This document shows, one piece after another, positions 17,867-24,622 of a stretch of 64,000 nt of DNA. Position 1 is the stretch's first letter, and every line of letters starts with the position of its first letter. The notes beneath the pieces are model-generated. The model made no database searches, was not told the DNA's origin, and saw only the letters and a list, made by a program, of their open reading frames with translations. The stretch is from Stutzerimonas stutzeri KOS6. GTDB lineage: Bacteria > Pseudomonadota > Gammaproteobacteria > Pseudomonadales > Pseudomonadaceae. Position numbers and translations under genes: made by a program. The stretch lies in the NCBI RefSeq assembly GCF_000307775.2, contig NZ_KK020677.1, forward strand, positions 66,220-130,219, in the 5' to 3' direction.

Positions 17867-18223
17867 ATGAAAATCCTTATCGCTGTGCTCGTTGCAGTGC
17901 TCTGGGCGGCTGCTTCCTCCCTGGCCGAAGATCTTCTCAAACCCACCACCACGCCGCCGCCGGTGGACGAGGTTTCGCCCGGCGATGGCCTTGAAGCCGA
18001 GGCGGCCTTCGACGCCACCGGGGTGATCCGCGCCATCGACGTGCAGCAGGGGCGGGTCACCATCGCCCACGGTCCGGTGCCGGCGCTGAAATGGCCGGCC
18101 ATGGTCATGCCGTTCAAGGCGAGTCGGCAGCAACTCGCTGGCCTGGCGGTCGGCGACGCAGTGGATTTCCGCTTCACCGATGGCGAGATGGACCCGCGCA
18201 TCGTCGTCATTCGCCGCCGCTGA
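17867..18223 (+). CDS. CusF-like periplasmic copper-binding protein
   Basis: 118 residues from the ATG at 17867. Signal peptide ~1-20, a Pro/Thr/Glu-rich linker to ~45, then a small beta-barrel like the CusF domain. The Cu(I)/Ag(I) ligands are all present with exact CusF spacing: H68, W76, M79, M81 in VTIAHGPVPALKWPAMVM, where CusF has H36, W44, M47, M49. Divergent from the PepSY-regulator-kinase operon and followed by a third PepSY gene, so it sits in a metal-response neighbourhood. No CusCBA efflux genes are in the window. Confidence 0.85.
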   Translation: MKILIAVLVAVLWAAASSLAEDLLKPTTTPPPVDEVSPGDGLEAEAAFDATGVIRAIDVQQGRVTIAHGPVPALKWPAMVMPFKASRQQLAGLAVGDAVDFRFTDGEMDPRIVVIRRR

Positions 18224-18328
18224 CCGGACACGCGCAGGTGCTGAACCAATCGCGCGTCGCTGCGCTCGAAATCAGGGCAGGGCCATCGCCATGGCTCGAC
18301 CCGATTGGTTCACAGAAGGAAAGCCGAG

Positions 18329-18592
18329 ATGTACAACAAGACACTGACCGCCGCACTCGCTGTTGCAGTCCTGGTCTCCGGTGCTGCCATTGCCGCCGAC
18401 AAGCCGGGTGCCGACTGGATCAGCCTCGAACAGGCCGTGGAGAAGGCCAGGGCCGCCGGCTATACCGAGTTGCACGGCATCGAGGCCGATGGAGACGGCT
18501 GGGAAGGCGAGGGCATGAAGCAGGATGGCAAGAAGTATGAGTTCAAGGTCGACGGCCGCACCGGCGAAGTGGTCAGGGACAAGGAAGACTGA
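18329..18592 (+). CDS. Exported PepSY-domain protein (third copy)
   Basis: 87 residues from the ATG at 18329, with GAAGGAAAGCCGAG upstream. Signal peptide ~1-22 (LAVAVLVSGAAIAAD). The mature part has one PepSY-like unit: WISLEQAVEKARAAGYTELHGIEADGDGWEGEGMKQDGKKYEF, then VDGRTGEVVRDKED. It is shorter and more diverged than the two minus-strand copies but shares the acidic C-terminal tail ending in ED. Likely co-expressed with the CusF-like gene 105 bases upstream. Role inferred only from context: periplasmic cation binding or signalling. Confidence 0.8.
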   Translation: MYNKTLTAALAVAVLVSGAAIAADKPGADWISLEQAVEKARAAGYTELHGIEADGDGWEGEGMKQDGKKYEFKVDGRTGEVVRDKED

Positions 18593-18696
18593 ACACCGCT
18601 CTGCCACCATGCGCTGGTCGCGCCCTGTGGCCAGCGCACGCTTTGCGCACTGAGCGAGTATCATCGGCGGCCCAGCCTGTCCGCGCGCTTCGCATC

Positions 18697-19581
18697 ATGT
18701 CCGCTCCGAGTCCCCGTCCCAGCACCCTGCACCTGCCTCCCGGCGACTGGTCGAGCGTACTCGACTGCCTGTGCGCTCGGTTTCCGGCAATCGACCGTGC
18801 CACCTGGCTCGAGCGCATGGCCCGCGGGCGGGTGCTCGATGCGGACATGGTGCCGATCGATGCTAACCAGCCGTACCGGGTCGGCATGCGCGTGCATTAC
18901 TTTCGCGAGGTGCCGGACGAGACGCCGGTGCCGTTCGAGGAGCGCATCCTGCATGTCGACGAGCATCTGGTGGTGGCGGACAAGCCACATTTTCTTTCCG
19001 TGATGCCGGCTGGCGAGTATGTCAACGAAACCCTGCTGGCGCGGCTGTGCAAGCGGCTGGGCAACACCGATCTGGTGCCCATTCATCGCATTGACCGCCT
19101 CACCGCGGGCCTGGTGCTGTTCTCGGCCAATCGGGAAAGCCGCGGCGCATACCAGGCGCTGTTCCGCCAGCGCGAGATCGCCAAGCGCTACGAAGCGATC
19201 TGCCCGGCGCTGCCGCACCTCGACTTTCCGCTGCGCCGAAGTCTTTGCATGGTCCCGGCTGAGCCGTTCTTCCTGATGCGCGAAGGCGAGGGCGAGCCGA
19301 ACAGCGAGACGCTGATCGAGGTGCTCGAGCGGCGTGGCGACCTGTGGCGCTACGGGCTTTCCCCCATCAGTGGCAAAAAACACCAGCTACGCCTGCACAT
19401 GGCCACCCTCGGCGCCGGTATCTGCAACGACCCGTTCTATCCCGAGCTGCTCGAGCGCCGCGAGCGTGAGGCCGACGACTACGCGCGGCCACTCAAGCTG
19501 CTGGCGCGCGGCTTGCGCTTTCGCGATCCTGTGAGCGGGGCGCTGCGCGAATTCGAGAGCACACTGCAACTGGACTGGTAA
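18697..19581 (+). CDS. RluA-family pseudouridine synthase
   Basis: 294 residues from the ATG at 18697. Isomerises uridine to pseudouridine in rRNA or tRNA. Active-site block VPIHRIDRLTAGLVLFSAN (catalytic Asp near residue 135) and the family-specific HQLRLHMATLGAGICNDPFYP near 230 are clear. The N-terminus (STLHLPPGDWSSVLDCLCARFPAIDRATWLERM) is an S4-like RNA-binding element. The target uridine cannot be told from sequence. Independent of the neighbouring metal genes; endonuclease VIII follows in the same direction 67 bases later. Confidence 0.9.
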   Translation: MSAPSPRPSTLHLPPGDWSSVLDCLCARFPAIDRATWLERMARGRVLDADMVPIDANQPYRVGMRVHYFREVPDETPVPFEERILHVDEHLVVADKPHFLSVMPAGEYVNETLLARLCKRLGNTDLVPIHRIDRLTAGLVLFSANRESRGAYQALFRQREIAKRYEAICPALPHLDFPLRRSLCMVPAEPFFLMREGEGEPNSETLIEVLERRGDLWRYGLSPISGKKHQLRLHMATLGAGICNDPFYPELLERREREADDYARPLKLLARGLRFRDPVSGALREFESTLQLDW

Positions 19582-19648
19582 CGGCGGGCGCACCTTCGCG
19601 GCGTTGGCGAGTCTCAAGTCGAAGACAGGCCAGCTATTGGTGCAGCCA

Positions 19649-20479
19649 ATGCCCGAAGGTCCTTCCATCGTCATCCTGCGTGAAGAAGCGGCGGCGTTCG
19701 CCGGGCGCAGCATCGAGCGTGCCGAGGGCAGCGCCAAGATCGACACGTCCCGGCTGGCCGGCCAGGTGGTACGTGGCTGCCACAGCTGGGGCAAGCATTT
19801 CCTGATCGAGCTGGAGGACGTCTCCGTCCGCATCCATCTGCTGCTGTTCGGCAGCTACCGCATCAATGAGCGCAAGGACGCCGTAGCGCGGCTGAGCCTG
19901 GGCTTTGCCAACGGCGAGCTGAACTTCTACGCCTGCTCGGTGCAGTTGATCGAAGGGCCGCTGGATGCGACGTACGACTGGAGCATGGACCTGATGAGCG
20001 ACGCCTGGAGTCCGCGTACCACGCTCAGGCGTCTGCGCGAGCGGCCACGGTTGTTGGTCTGCGATGCGCTGCTCGACCAGACGCTGTTCGCCGGCTCCGG
20101 CAACATCATCAAGAACGAGGTGCTCTATCGCATTCGCGTCCATCCGCTGTCGCTGATCGGCGAACTCTCGGCGGCCAAGCTGCGCGAGCTGGTCCGAGAG
20201 GCACGCACCTACAGCTTCGAGTTTCTCGAATGGAAGCGCGCCGGTGTGCTCAAGGCGCACTGGCTGGCCCACGGCAAGACCACCTGCGTGCGCTGCCGGA
20301 TTCCGCTGGTCAAGGCCAAGGCGCTGGGGCGCAGTCGGCGAAGGGCGTTCTTTTGCGAGCGATGCCAGAAGCGCTACGGCGAAGCGGCGCTGGATAACGT
20401 CGAGGCGCCGTGCATCGCCGAGGAAGGCCAGGGGCAGGGAGATGACCGGCAAGAAACCGGCGACAGCTCACCCGGTTGA
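19649..20479 (+). CDS. nei: Endonuclease VIII (Fpg/Nei DNA glycosylase)
   Basis: 276 residues from the ATG at 19649, chosen because processing leaves the catalytic P2-E3 (MPEGPS). Removes oxidised pyrimidines and cleaves the abasic site. Helix-two-turn-helix block LLDQTLFAGSGNIIKNEVLYR near residue 150 and C-terminal zinc finger CVRC...CERC near residues 213-235. It carries a ~30-residue polar tail after the finger (VEAPCIAEEGQGQGDDRQET) which is not needed for the fold. Convergent with the hydroxybutyrate dehydrogenase gene across 50 bases. Confidence 0.92.
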   Translation: MPEGPSIVILREEAAAFAGRSIERAEGSAKIDTSRLAGQVVRGCHSWGKHFLIELEDVSVRIHLLLFGSYRINERKDAVARLSLGFANGELNFYACSVQLIEGPLDATYDWSMDLMSDAWSPRTTLRRLRERPRLLVCDALLDQTLFAGSGNIIKNEVLYRIRVHPLSLIGELSAAKLRELVREARTYSFEFLEWKRAGVLKAHWLAHGKTTCVRCRIPLVKAKALGRSRRRAFFCERCQKRYGEAALDNVEAPCIAEEGQGQGDDRQETGDSSPG

Positions 20480-20529
20480 AGGCGACGTCCTGGCGCATAC
20501 GGGCCCTGCTCCGAGCGCCTGCATCGCCG

Positions 20530-21300
20530 CTATCGCGCGGCCCAGCCGCCATCCATGTTCCAGGCGGCGCCGCGCACCTGGTCGCCGGCTTCGCTGCAGA
20601 GGAACAGTGCCATCGCCCCCAGTTGTGCGGGGGTGACGAAGTCCAGCGAGGGTTGCTTCTCCGCCAGCAGTTCGTGGCGCGCACGCTGCTCGTCGCCGTC
20701 CTGTCGCGCGCGCTCGTCGATCTGCTGCTGTACCAGCGGCGTCAGCACCCAGCCAGGGCAGATGGCATTGCAGGTGATCGGCGTGGTGGCGGTTTCCAGC
20801 GCCACCACCTTGGTCAGTCCGACCAGGCCGTGCTTGGCGGCGACGTAGGCGGATTTCTGCTCCGAGCCCACCAGCCCGTGAACCGAGGCGACGTTGATGA
20901 TCCGCCCCCAGCCGCGCTGGCGCATGCCGGGCAGGGCCAGGCGAATGGTGTGGAACGCCGAGGACAGGTTGATGGCGATGATGGCGTCCCAGCGCTCCGG
21001 CGGAAACTCCTCCACCGGCGCCACGTGCTGGATGCCGGCATTATTGACCAGGATGTCGACGCCACCGAACTCGCGTTCGGCGTAGGCGAACAGCTCGGCG
21101 ATCTGCCCGGGATCGGAAACGTCCGCACCATGATGACCGACCTTGCGGCCGTGCCGGCCGACTTCGGCCTGCGCTGCCGATGCGTCGCCGAAACCGTTGA
21201 GGATCAGGTCGGCGCCGGCCTCGGCCAGCTTCAGTGCGATGCCCAGCCCGATGCCGCTGGTGGAGCCGGTGACCAGTGCGGTCTTGCCTGTGAGGTTCAT
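20530..21300 (-). CDS. bdhA: 3-hydroxybutyrate dehydrogenase
   Basis: 256 residues from the ATG at 21300 (the frame extends upstream but without coding sense). Classical short-chain dehydrogenase: TGSTSGIGLGIALKLAEAGA near residues 11-30, NNAG near 88, NVASVHGLVGSEQKSAYVAAKHG with Ser140/Tyr153/Lys157-type triad. QHVAPVEEFP and the C-terminal AAWNMDGGW match the D-3-hydroxybutyrate dehydrogenase subfamily. It oxidises 3-hydroxybutyrate to acetoacetate with NAD. Second gene after the permease (gap 135 bases), the same pairing as in P. aeruginosa. Confidence 0.93.
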   Translation of the reverse strand: MNLTGKTALVTGSTSGIGLGIALKLAEAGADLILNGFGDASAAQAEVGRHGRKVGHHGADVSDPGQIAELFAYAEREFGGVDILVNNAGIQHVAPVEEFPPERWDAIIAINLSSAFHTIRLALPGMRQRGWGRIINVASVHGLVGSEQKSAYVAAKHGLVGLTKVVALETATTPITCNAICPGWVLTPLVQQQIDERARQDGDEQRARHELLAEKQPSLDFVTPAQLGAMALFLCSEAGDQVRGAAWNMDGGWAAR

Positions 21301-21435
21301 GGGTTTCTCCCGCTTGGCGCCCGCCCGGGGCGGCGCCTTGGTTTTTTTGTGGACGGAAGGCACTCGCTGACGGCGTGGCGTTCGCCTGTGTCGCGCGCGG
21401 CACGAGCCGACTCGCGAGCCCGAGGCGCGCACGTA

Positions 21436-22827
21436 TCAGACGATGCCGGTAGCGTAGTACACGCCGATCACGAAGAAGGCCGCGGCCGTGGCGATCAGGG
21501 TGATGGCGAAGATGTCCTTGTAGGATTCGCGGTGGGTCAGCCCGGTGACCGCCAGCAACGTGATCACCGCGCCGTTGTGCGGCAGGGTGTCGAGCCCGCC
21601 GGAGGCCATCGAGGCGACCCGGTGCAGCACTTCCAGCGGAATCTGCGCGGCGTTGGCGGCAGCGACGAAGCTGTCGGCCATCGCCGCCAGGGCGATGCTC
21701 ATGCCGCCGGAGGCCGAGCCGGTGATGCCGGCCAGCAGGTTGACGGTGATGGCTTCGTTGATCAGCGGATTGGGAATCGCCGAGAGCGCATCGGCGACCA
21801 CGATGAAGCCCGGCAGCGAGGCGATCACCGCGCCGAAGCCGAATTCCGACGCGGTGTTCATTGCCGCCAGCAGCGAGCCACCGACCGCCGTGCGGCTGCC
21901 CTCGGCCAGCTTGCCGCGCAGGGTGCCGAAGCTGGTCGCCAGCACCAGCGCGATGCCCAGCAGCAGTGCTGCCTCCACCGCCCAGATCGCGGTGAGCTTG
22001 CCCACCTCGGTGACCAGCGGGGCGCTCATGCCCGGCAGTTGCAGCGTGTGGCTGGTGCCGTAGAACTCGGGAATCCAGCGGGTGAACAGGAGGTTGGCGA
22101 CCAGCACCAGCAGCAGCGGTGACAGCGCCAACCAGGGGTTGGGCTGGGCGATATCGGCTGGCGTTTCCGGCTCGTTGCGCAGGTTGGTACCGTAGCCTTC
22201 GCCGGCGGCGATGGCCTTGCCGAGCTGCCACTTGAGATAGAGCATGCCCAGGCCGAAGACGAAGAGGGTGCCGATCAGGCCGAGCCAGGGCGCGGCCCAG
22301 GTGGTGGTGTTGAAGAAGGTGGTGGGGATGATGTTCTGGATCTGCGGCGTGCCGGGAATGGCGGTCATGGTGAAGGTGAACGCGCCGAGGGCGATGGTCG
22401 CCGGGATCAGCCGCTTGGGCATGTTGCTCTGGCGGAACATCTCCGCGGCGAACGGGTATACGGCGAACACCACGACGAACAGCGACACGCCGCCGTAGGT
22501 CAGCAACGCGCAGACCAGCACGATCACCAGCATCGCCTGGCTGGTGCCGAGCAGGCGGATCGCCGCGGCGACGATGGAGCGCGAAAAGCCGGACATCTCG
22601 ATCAGCTTGCCGAACACCGCGCCGAGCAGGAATACCGGGAAGTACAGCTTGATGAAGCCGACCATCTTCTCCATGAAGATGCCGGTGAAGGCGGGGGCCA
22701 CGGCCGACGGATCGGTGAGCAGCACCGCACCCATCGCGGCGATGGGGGCAAAGAGGATGACACTGTAGCCGCGGTAGGCGGCGAGCATCAGCAGGGCCAA
22801 TGCAGCAAGGGCGATGACGACGCTCAT
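21436..22827 (-). CDS. GntP-family permease, probable 3-hydroxybutyrate importer
   Basis: 463 residues from the ATG at 22827, with GGAGATCGTCCCG ahead of it. A very hydrophobic protein of about 12-14 spans, with GntP-family stretches YGGVSLFVVVFAVYPFA, TMTAIPGTPQIQNIIPT, SEFGFGAVIASLPGF and a late AGITGSASGGMSIAL. Located upstream of bdhA on the same strand, it probably imports 3-hydroxybutyrate (assignment by neighbour and by known pseudomonad gene order; gluconate-type substrates are the family alternative). A sigma-54 promoter lies ~130 bases upstream. Confidence 0.88.
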   Translation of the reverse strand: MSVVIALAALALLMLAAYRGYSVILFAPIAAMGAVLLTDPSAVAPAFTGIFMEKMVGFIKLYFPVFLLGAVFGKLIEMSGFSRSIVAAAIRLLGTSQAMLVIVLVCALLTYGGVSLFVVVFAVYPFAAEMFRQSNMPKRLIPATIALGAFTFTMTAIPGTPQIQNIIPTTFFNTTTWAAPWLGLIGTLFVFGLGMLYLKWQLGKAIAAGEGYGTNLRNEPETPADIAQPNPWLALSPLLLVLVANLLFTRWIPEFYGTSHTLQLPGMSAPLVTEVGKLTAIWAVEAALLLGIALVLATSFGTLRGKLAEGSRTAVGGSLLAAMNTASEFGFGAVIASLPGFIVVADALSAIPNPLINEAITVNLLAGITGSASGGMSIALAAMADSFVAAANAAQIPLEVLHRVASMASGGLDTLPHNGAVITLLAVTGLTHRESYKDIFAITLIATAAAFFVIGVYYATGIV

Positions 22828-22952
22828 CGGGACGATCTCCTGGCCCCGCGCGGCACGACCGAAAGCTGCCGAGGGCGTTCGGGGACTCGCTGCTGCACGG
22901 CAGGCACATTGTTTTTCTTGTTTCGGCTGCGGACAGTGCCGCACGGTGATTT

Positions 22953-22968
22953 AGCGAGTTCCGTGCCA
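22953..22968 (-). promoter_or_regulatory. Sigma-54 (RpoN) promoter for the hydroxybutyrate operon
   Basis: Minus strand reads TGGCACGGAACTCGCT, against TGGCACG-N4-TTGC(A/T): GG and GC are at the required spacing, with one mismatch in the -12 element. It is about 130 bases upstream of the permease ATG. In P. aeruginosa the matching operon needs RpoN and the activator HbcR; no activator gene adjoins here. Confidence 0.6.
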
Positions 22969-23007
22969 GTTACGCAACTATCTGAATCAAAAGGATTTTA
23001 TTTAACG

Positions 23008-23086
23008 TGTCCAGATTCGTGGATGGCGCATGTGTCCGACTATGTGGACATCGCTGTCCAGTAATCCAGACATCATGCGGTCTGGA
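23008..23086. promoter_or_regulatory. Cluster of inverted repeats, candidate enhancer-binding sites
   Basis: Three TGTCC-N8-(G/A)GA units: 23008-23025 (TGTCC/GGATG), 23033-23050 (TGTCC/GGACA, perfect) and 23055-23072 (TGTCC/AGACA), spaced 25 and 22 bases. An overlapping perfect palindrome TCCAGAC-N8-GTCTGGA lies at 23065-23086. They sit 40-135 bases upstream of the sigma-54 promoter, the usual place for activator sites. They could instead serve the divergent DUF192 gene. Confidence 0.5.
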
Positions 23087-23286
23087 ATGCGCCAGCATCG
23101 CTACTGCGGTGCACATCGGGCCCTGCCGGGTTGGAAAGGGCGAACGGCGAGCAATGCCGGCGTGCAGCCGCCGGCTACCGGCTGCGGCTATTCTGTTGAG
23201 CCCGTCGGGGTTCGCCCTGGTTTTCGCCATTTTTGCGCCGGTTGGCGTGGGGGCTGTTCCGTTGCGCTTAATCTGGAGGTGGGTCG

Positions 23287-23700
23287 ATGCGAGTTGTCCT
23301 TTTGCTGTCACTGGTGGCTGTCGCGATCCCGGCCCAGGCGGCCGAGCCGCTGCTGCTGCGCATGGGTGAGCATCGGCTGACGGCCGAATATGCGACTACT
23401 GCCGATCAGCGCCAGCTTGGCCTCATGTGGCGTACCGAGTTGGCTGCCGACAGCGGCATGCTGTTCCGCTTCGGCGAGGTACGCCGACACTGCCTGTGGA
23501 TGAAAGACACGCCGCTGCCGTTGTCGGCGGCATTTCTCGATGAGGGCGGGGTGATTGTCGATGTCATCGACCTGGAGCCGCTGAGCACCGAGATTCGTTG
23601 TTCGCAGCGGCCCGCGCGTTATGCGCTGGAGGTGAACCAGGGCTGGTTCGACAAGCGGGATATAGGACGAGGTGCGCGGCTGGAGGGAATACCGGAGTAA
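23287..23700 (+). CDS. DUF192-family exported protein
   Basis: 137 residues, ATG preceded by GGAGGTGGGTCG. Signal peptide ~1-18 (LLLSLVAVAIPAQA). The mature part follows the DUF192 pattern: LTAEYATTADQRQLGLMWRTEL, then MLFRFGEVRRHCLWMKDTPLPLSAAFLDEGGVIVDV, and a late SQRPARYALEVNQGWFDK. The family is widespread and small; its biochemical function is not established. Divergent from the hydroxybutyrate operon across ~460 bases that carry its promoter sites. Confidence 0.88.
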   Translation: MRVVLLLSLVAVAIPAQAAEPLLLRMGEHRLTAEYATTADQRQLGLMWRTELAADSGMLFRFGEVRRHCLWMKDTPLPLSAAFLDEGGVIVDVIDLEPLSTEIRCSQRPARYALEVNQGWFDKRDIGRGARLEGIPE

Positions 23701-23790
23701 CTTGGACAACGGCTTTGCCTTGCTCCACCGGTTTGGTCGAGGGGACGGGATGGGTAGTTGTCTGGGGTATCTGCGGGGTGCTGGGGGAAC

Positions 23791-23914
23791 GCGTGGAAAA
23801 TGCTTCGCAGTTTTCCACCCTACGCGTTTGCGGGTAACGCGTGGAAAGTGACGTGTCGATCCCGCAGGCGCGCCATCGCCGCGTAGGGTGGATAACGGCT
23901 CCGCCTTATCCACC
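23791..23914. repeat. Inverted pair of hairpin repeats
   Basis: Element 1 (23791-23825) and element 2 (23881-23914) face each other: CCACCCTACGC ends the first and GCGTAGGGTGG begins the second, a perfect 11-bp inverted repeat. Each also folds on itself (GTGGAAAA...TTTTCCAC and GGTGGATAA...TTATCCACC). They fill the gap between the DUF192 gene and the 3' end of the Lrp gene. Member of the window-wide family. Confidence 0.8.
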
Positions 23915-23946
23915 AGCTGGCGCGAAGCCCACCGTGGTCACGAGCC

Positions 23947-24417
23947 TCAATCCAGCGGCAACTCCGTTGTCCGCTTCACCTCGCTCATGGCGATGTGCGA
24001 ATGCGCCTCCTGCACGTGCGGCCGTTGCAGCAGGTGGTCACGCAGGAAGCGCTCATAACTGTCGATGTCCCTGGTCACCACCTTGAGCAGATAGTCCGAC
24101 TCGCCGGCCATGGTGTGGCATTCGAGCACTTCGGGGTAGCCCACCACTGCCCGCTCGAACTCGTCGAGATTGCTGCGCCCGTGTGCCGAGAGCTTGATGT
24201 TGACGAACACCGTCATGTTCAGCCCGAGCTTCTTCGGGTTGAGCAGGGCGACCTTGCGCTCGATCAGCCCGTCTTCCTGCATGCGGTGAATGCGCCGCCA
24301 GCAGGGCGATTGCGACAGTTCGACCTTTTCGGCGATCTCCGCCGCGGACAGATCGGCGTTGTGCTGCAGCAGCAGAAGGATCTTGCGGTCGATGCTGCTC
24401 AGTGGCGGCGTCTGCAT
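23947..24417 (-). CDS. Lrp/AsnC-family transcriptional regulator
   Basis: 156 residues from the ATG at 24417 (an in-frame ATG at 24459 is less likely, since the family begins near SSIDRKILLLLQ). N-terminal helix-turn-helix (LSAAEIAEKVELSQSPCWRRIHRMQEDGLI) and C-terminal RAM effector domain (FERAVVGYPEVLECHTMAGESDYLLKVV). It is divergent from the indolepyruvate oxidoreductase gene, whose substrates derive from amino acids, so it probably controls that gene in response to an aromatic or branched amino acid. A perfect TTCTAC-N7-GTAGAA palindrome lies between them. Confidence 0.92.
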   Translation of the reverse strand: MQTPPLSSIDRKILLLLQHNADLSAAEIAEKVELSQSPCWRRIHRMQEDGLIERKVALLNPKKLGLNMTVFVNIKLSAHGRSNLDEFERAVVGYPEVLECHTMAGESDYLLKVVTRDIDSYERFLRDHLLQRPHVQEAHSHIAMSEVKRTTELPLD

Positions 24418-24469
24418 GGTTGTTCCCGTCTTCTTGTCATTCGTGAATGGTTCATGCACGCAAGTGCTG

Positions 24470-24488
24470 TTCTACCGCAAAAGTAGAA
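24470..24488. promoter_or_regulatory. 19-bp palindrome between the Lrp gene and the oxidoreductase gene
   Basis: TTCTAC-CGCAAAA-GTAGAA, a perfect 6-bp inverted repeat with a 7-base centre. It lies 53 bases upstream of the Lrp-type gene and 135 bases upstream of the oxidoreductase ATG. Candidate operator for the Lrp/AsnC protein. Confidence 0.45.
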
Positions 24489-24622
24489 AGAAAATCTCTC
24501 CCCGTCACGGCCAGACTCTTAATCGACACGCGACAGCGGGGCGATCCCCTGCTGATCGCTGGCGTGGAGAGACGGCGTGCGGTTTCTCCATGACTCCGAT
24601 AACAACAAATCAGGAGCGCCCC

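Noticed and set aside
21041..22909. 622-residue minus-strand frame overlapping the permease and bdhA
   Set aside because: Out of frame with both real genes; His/Arg/Asp-rich nonsense composition.
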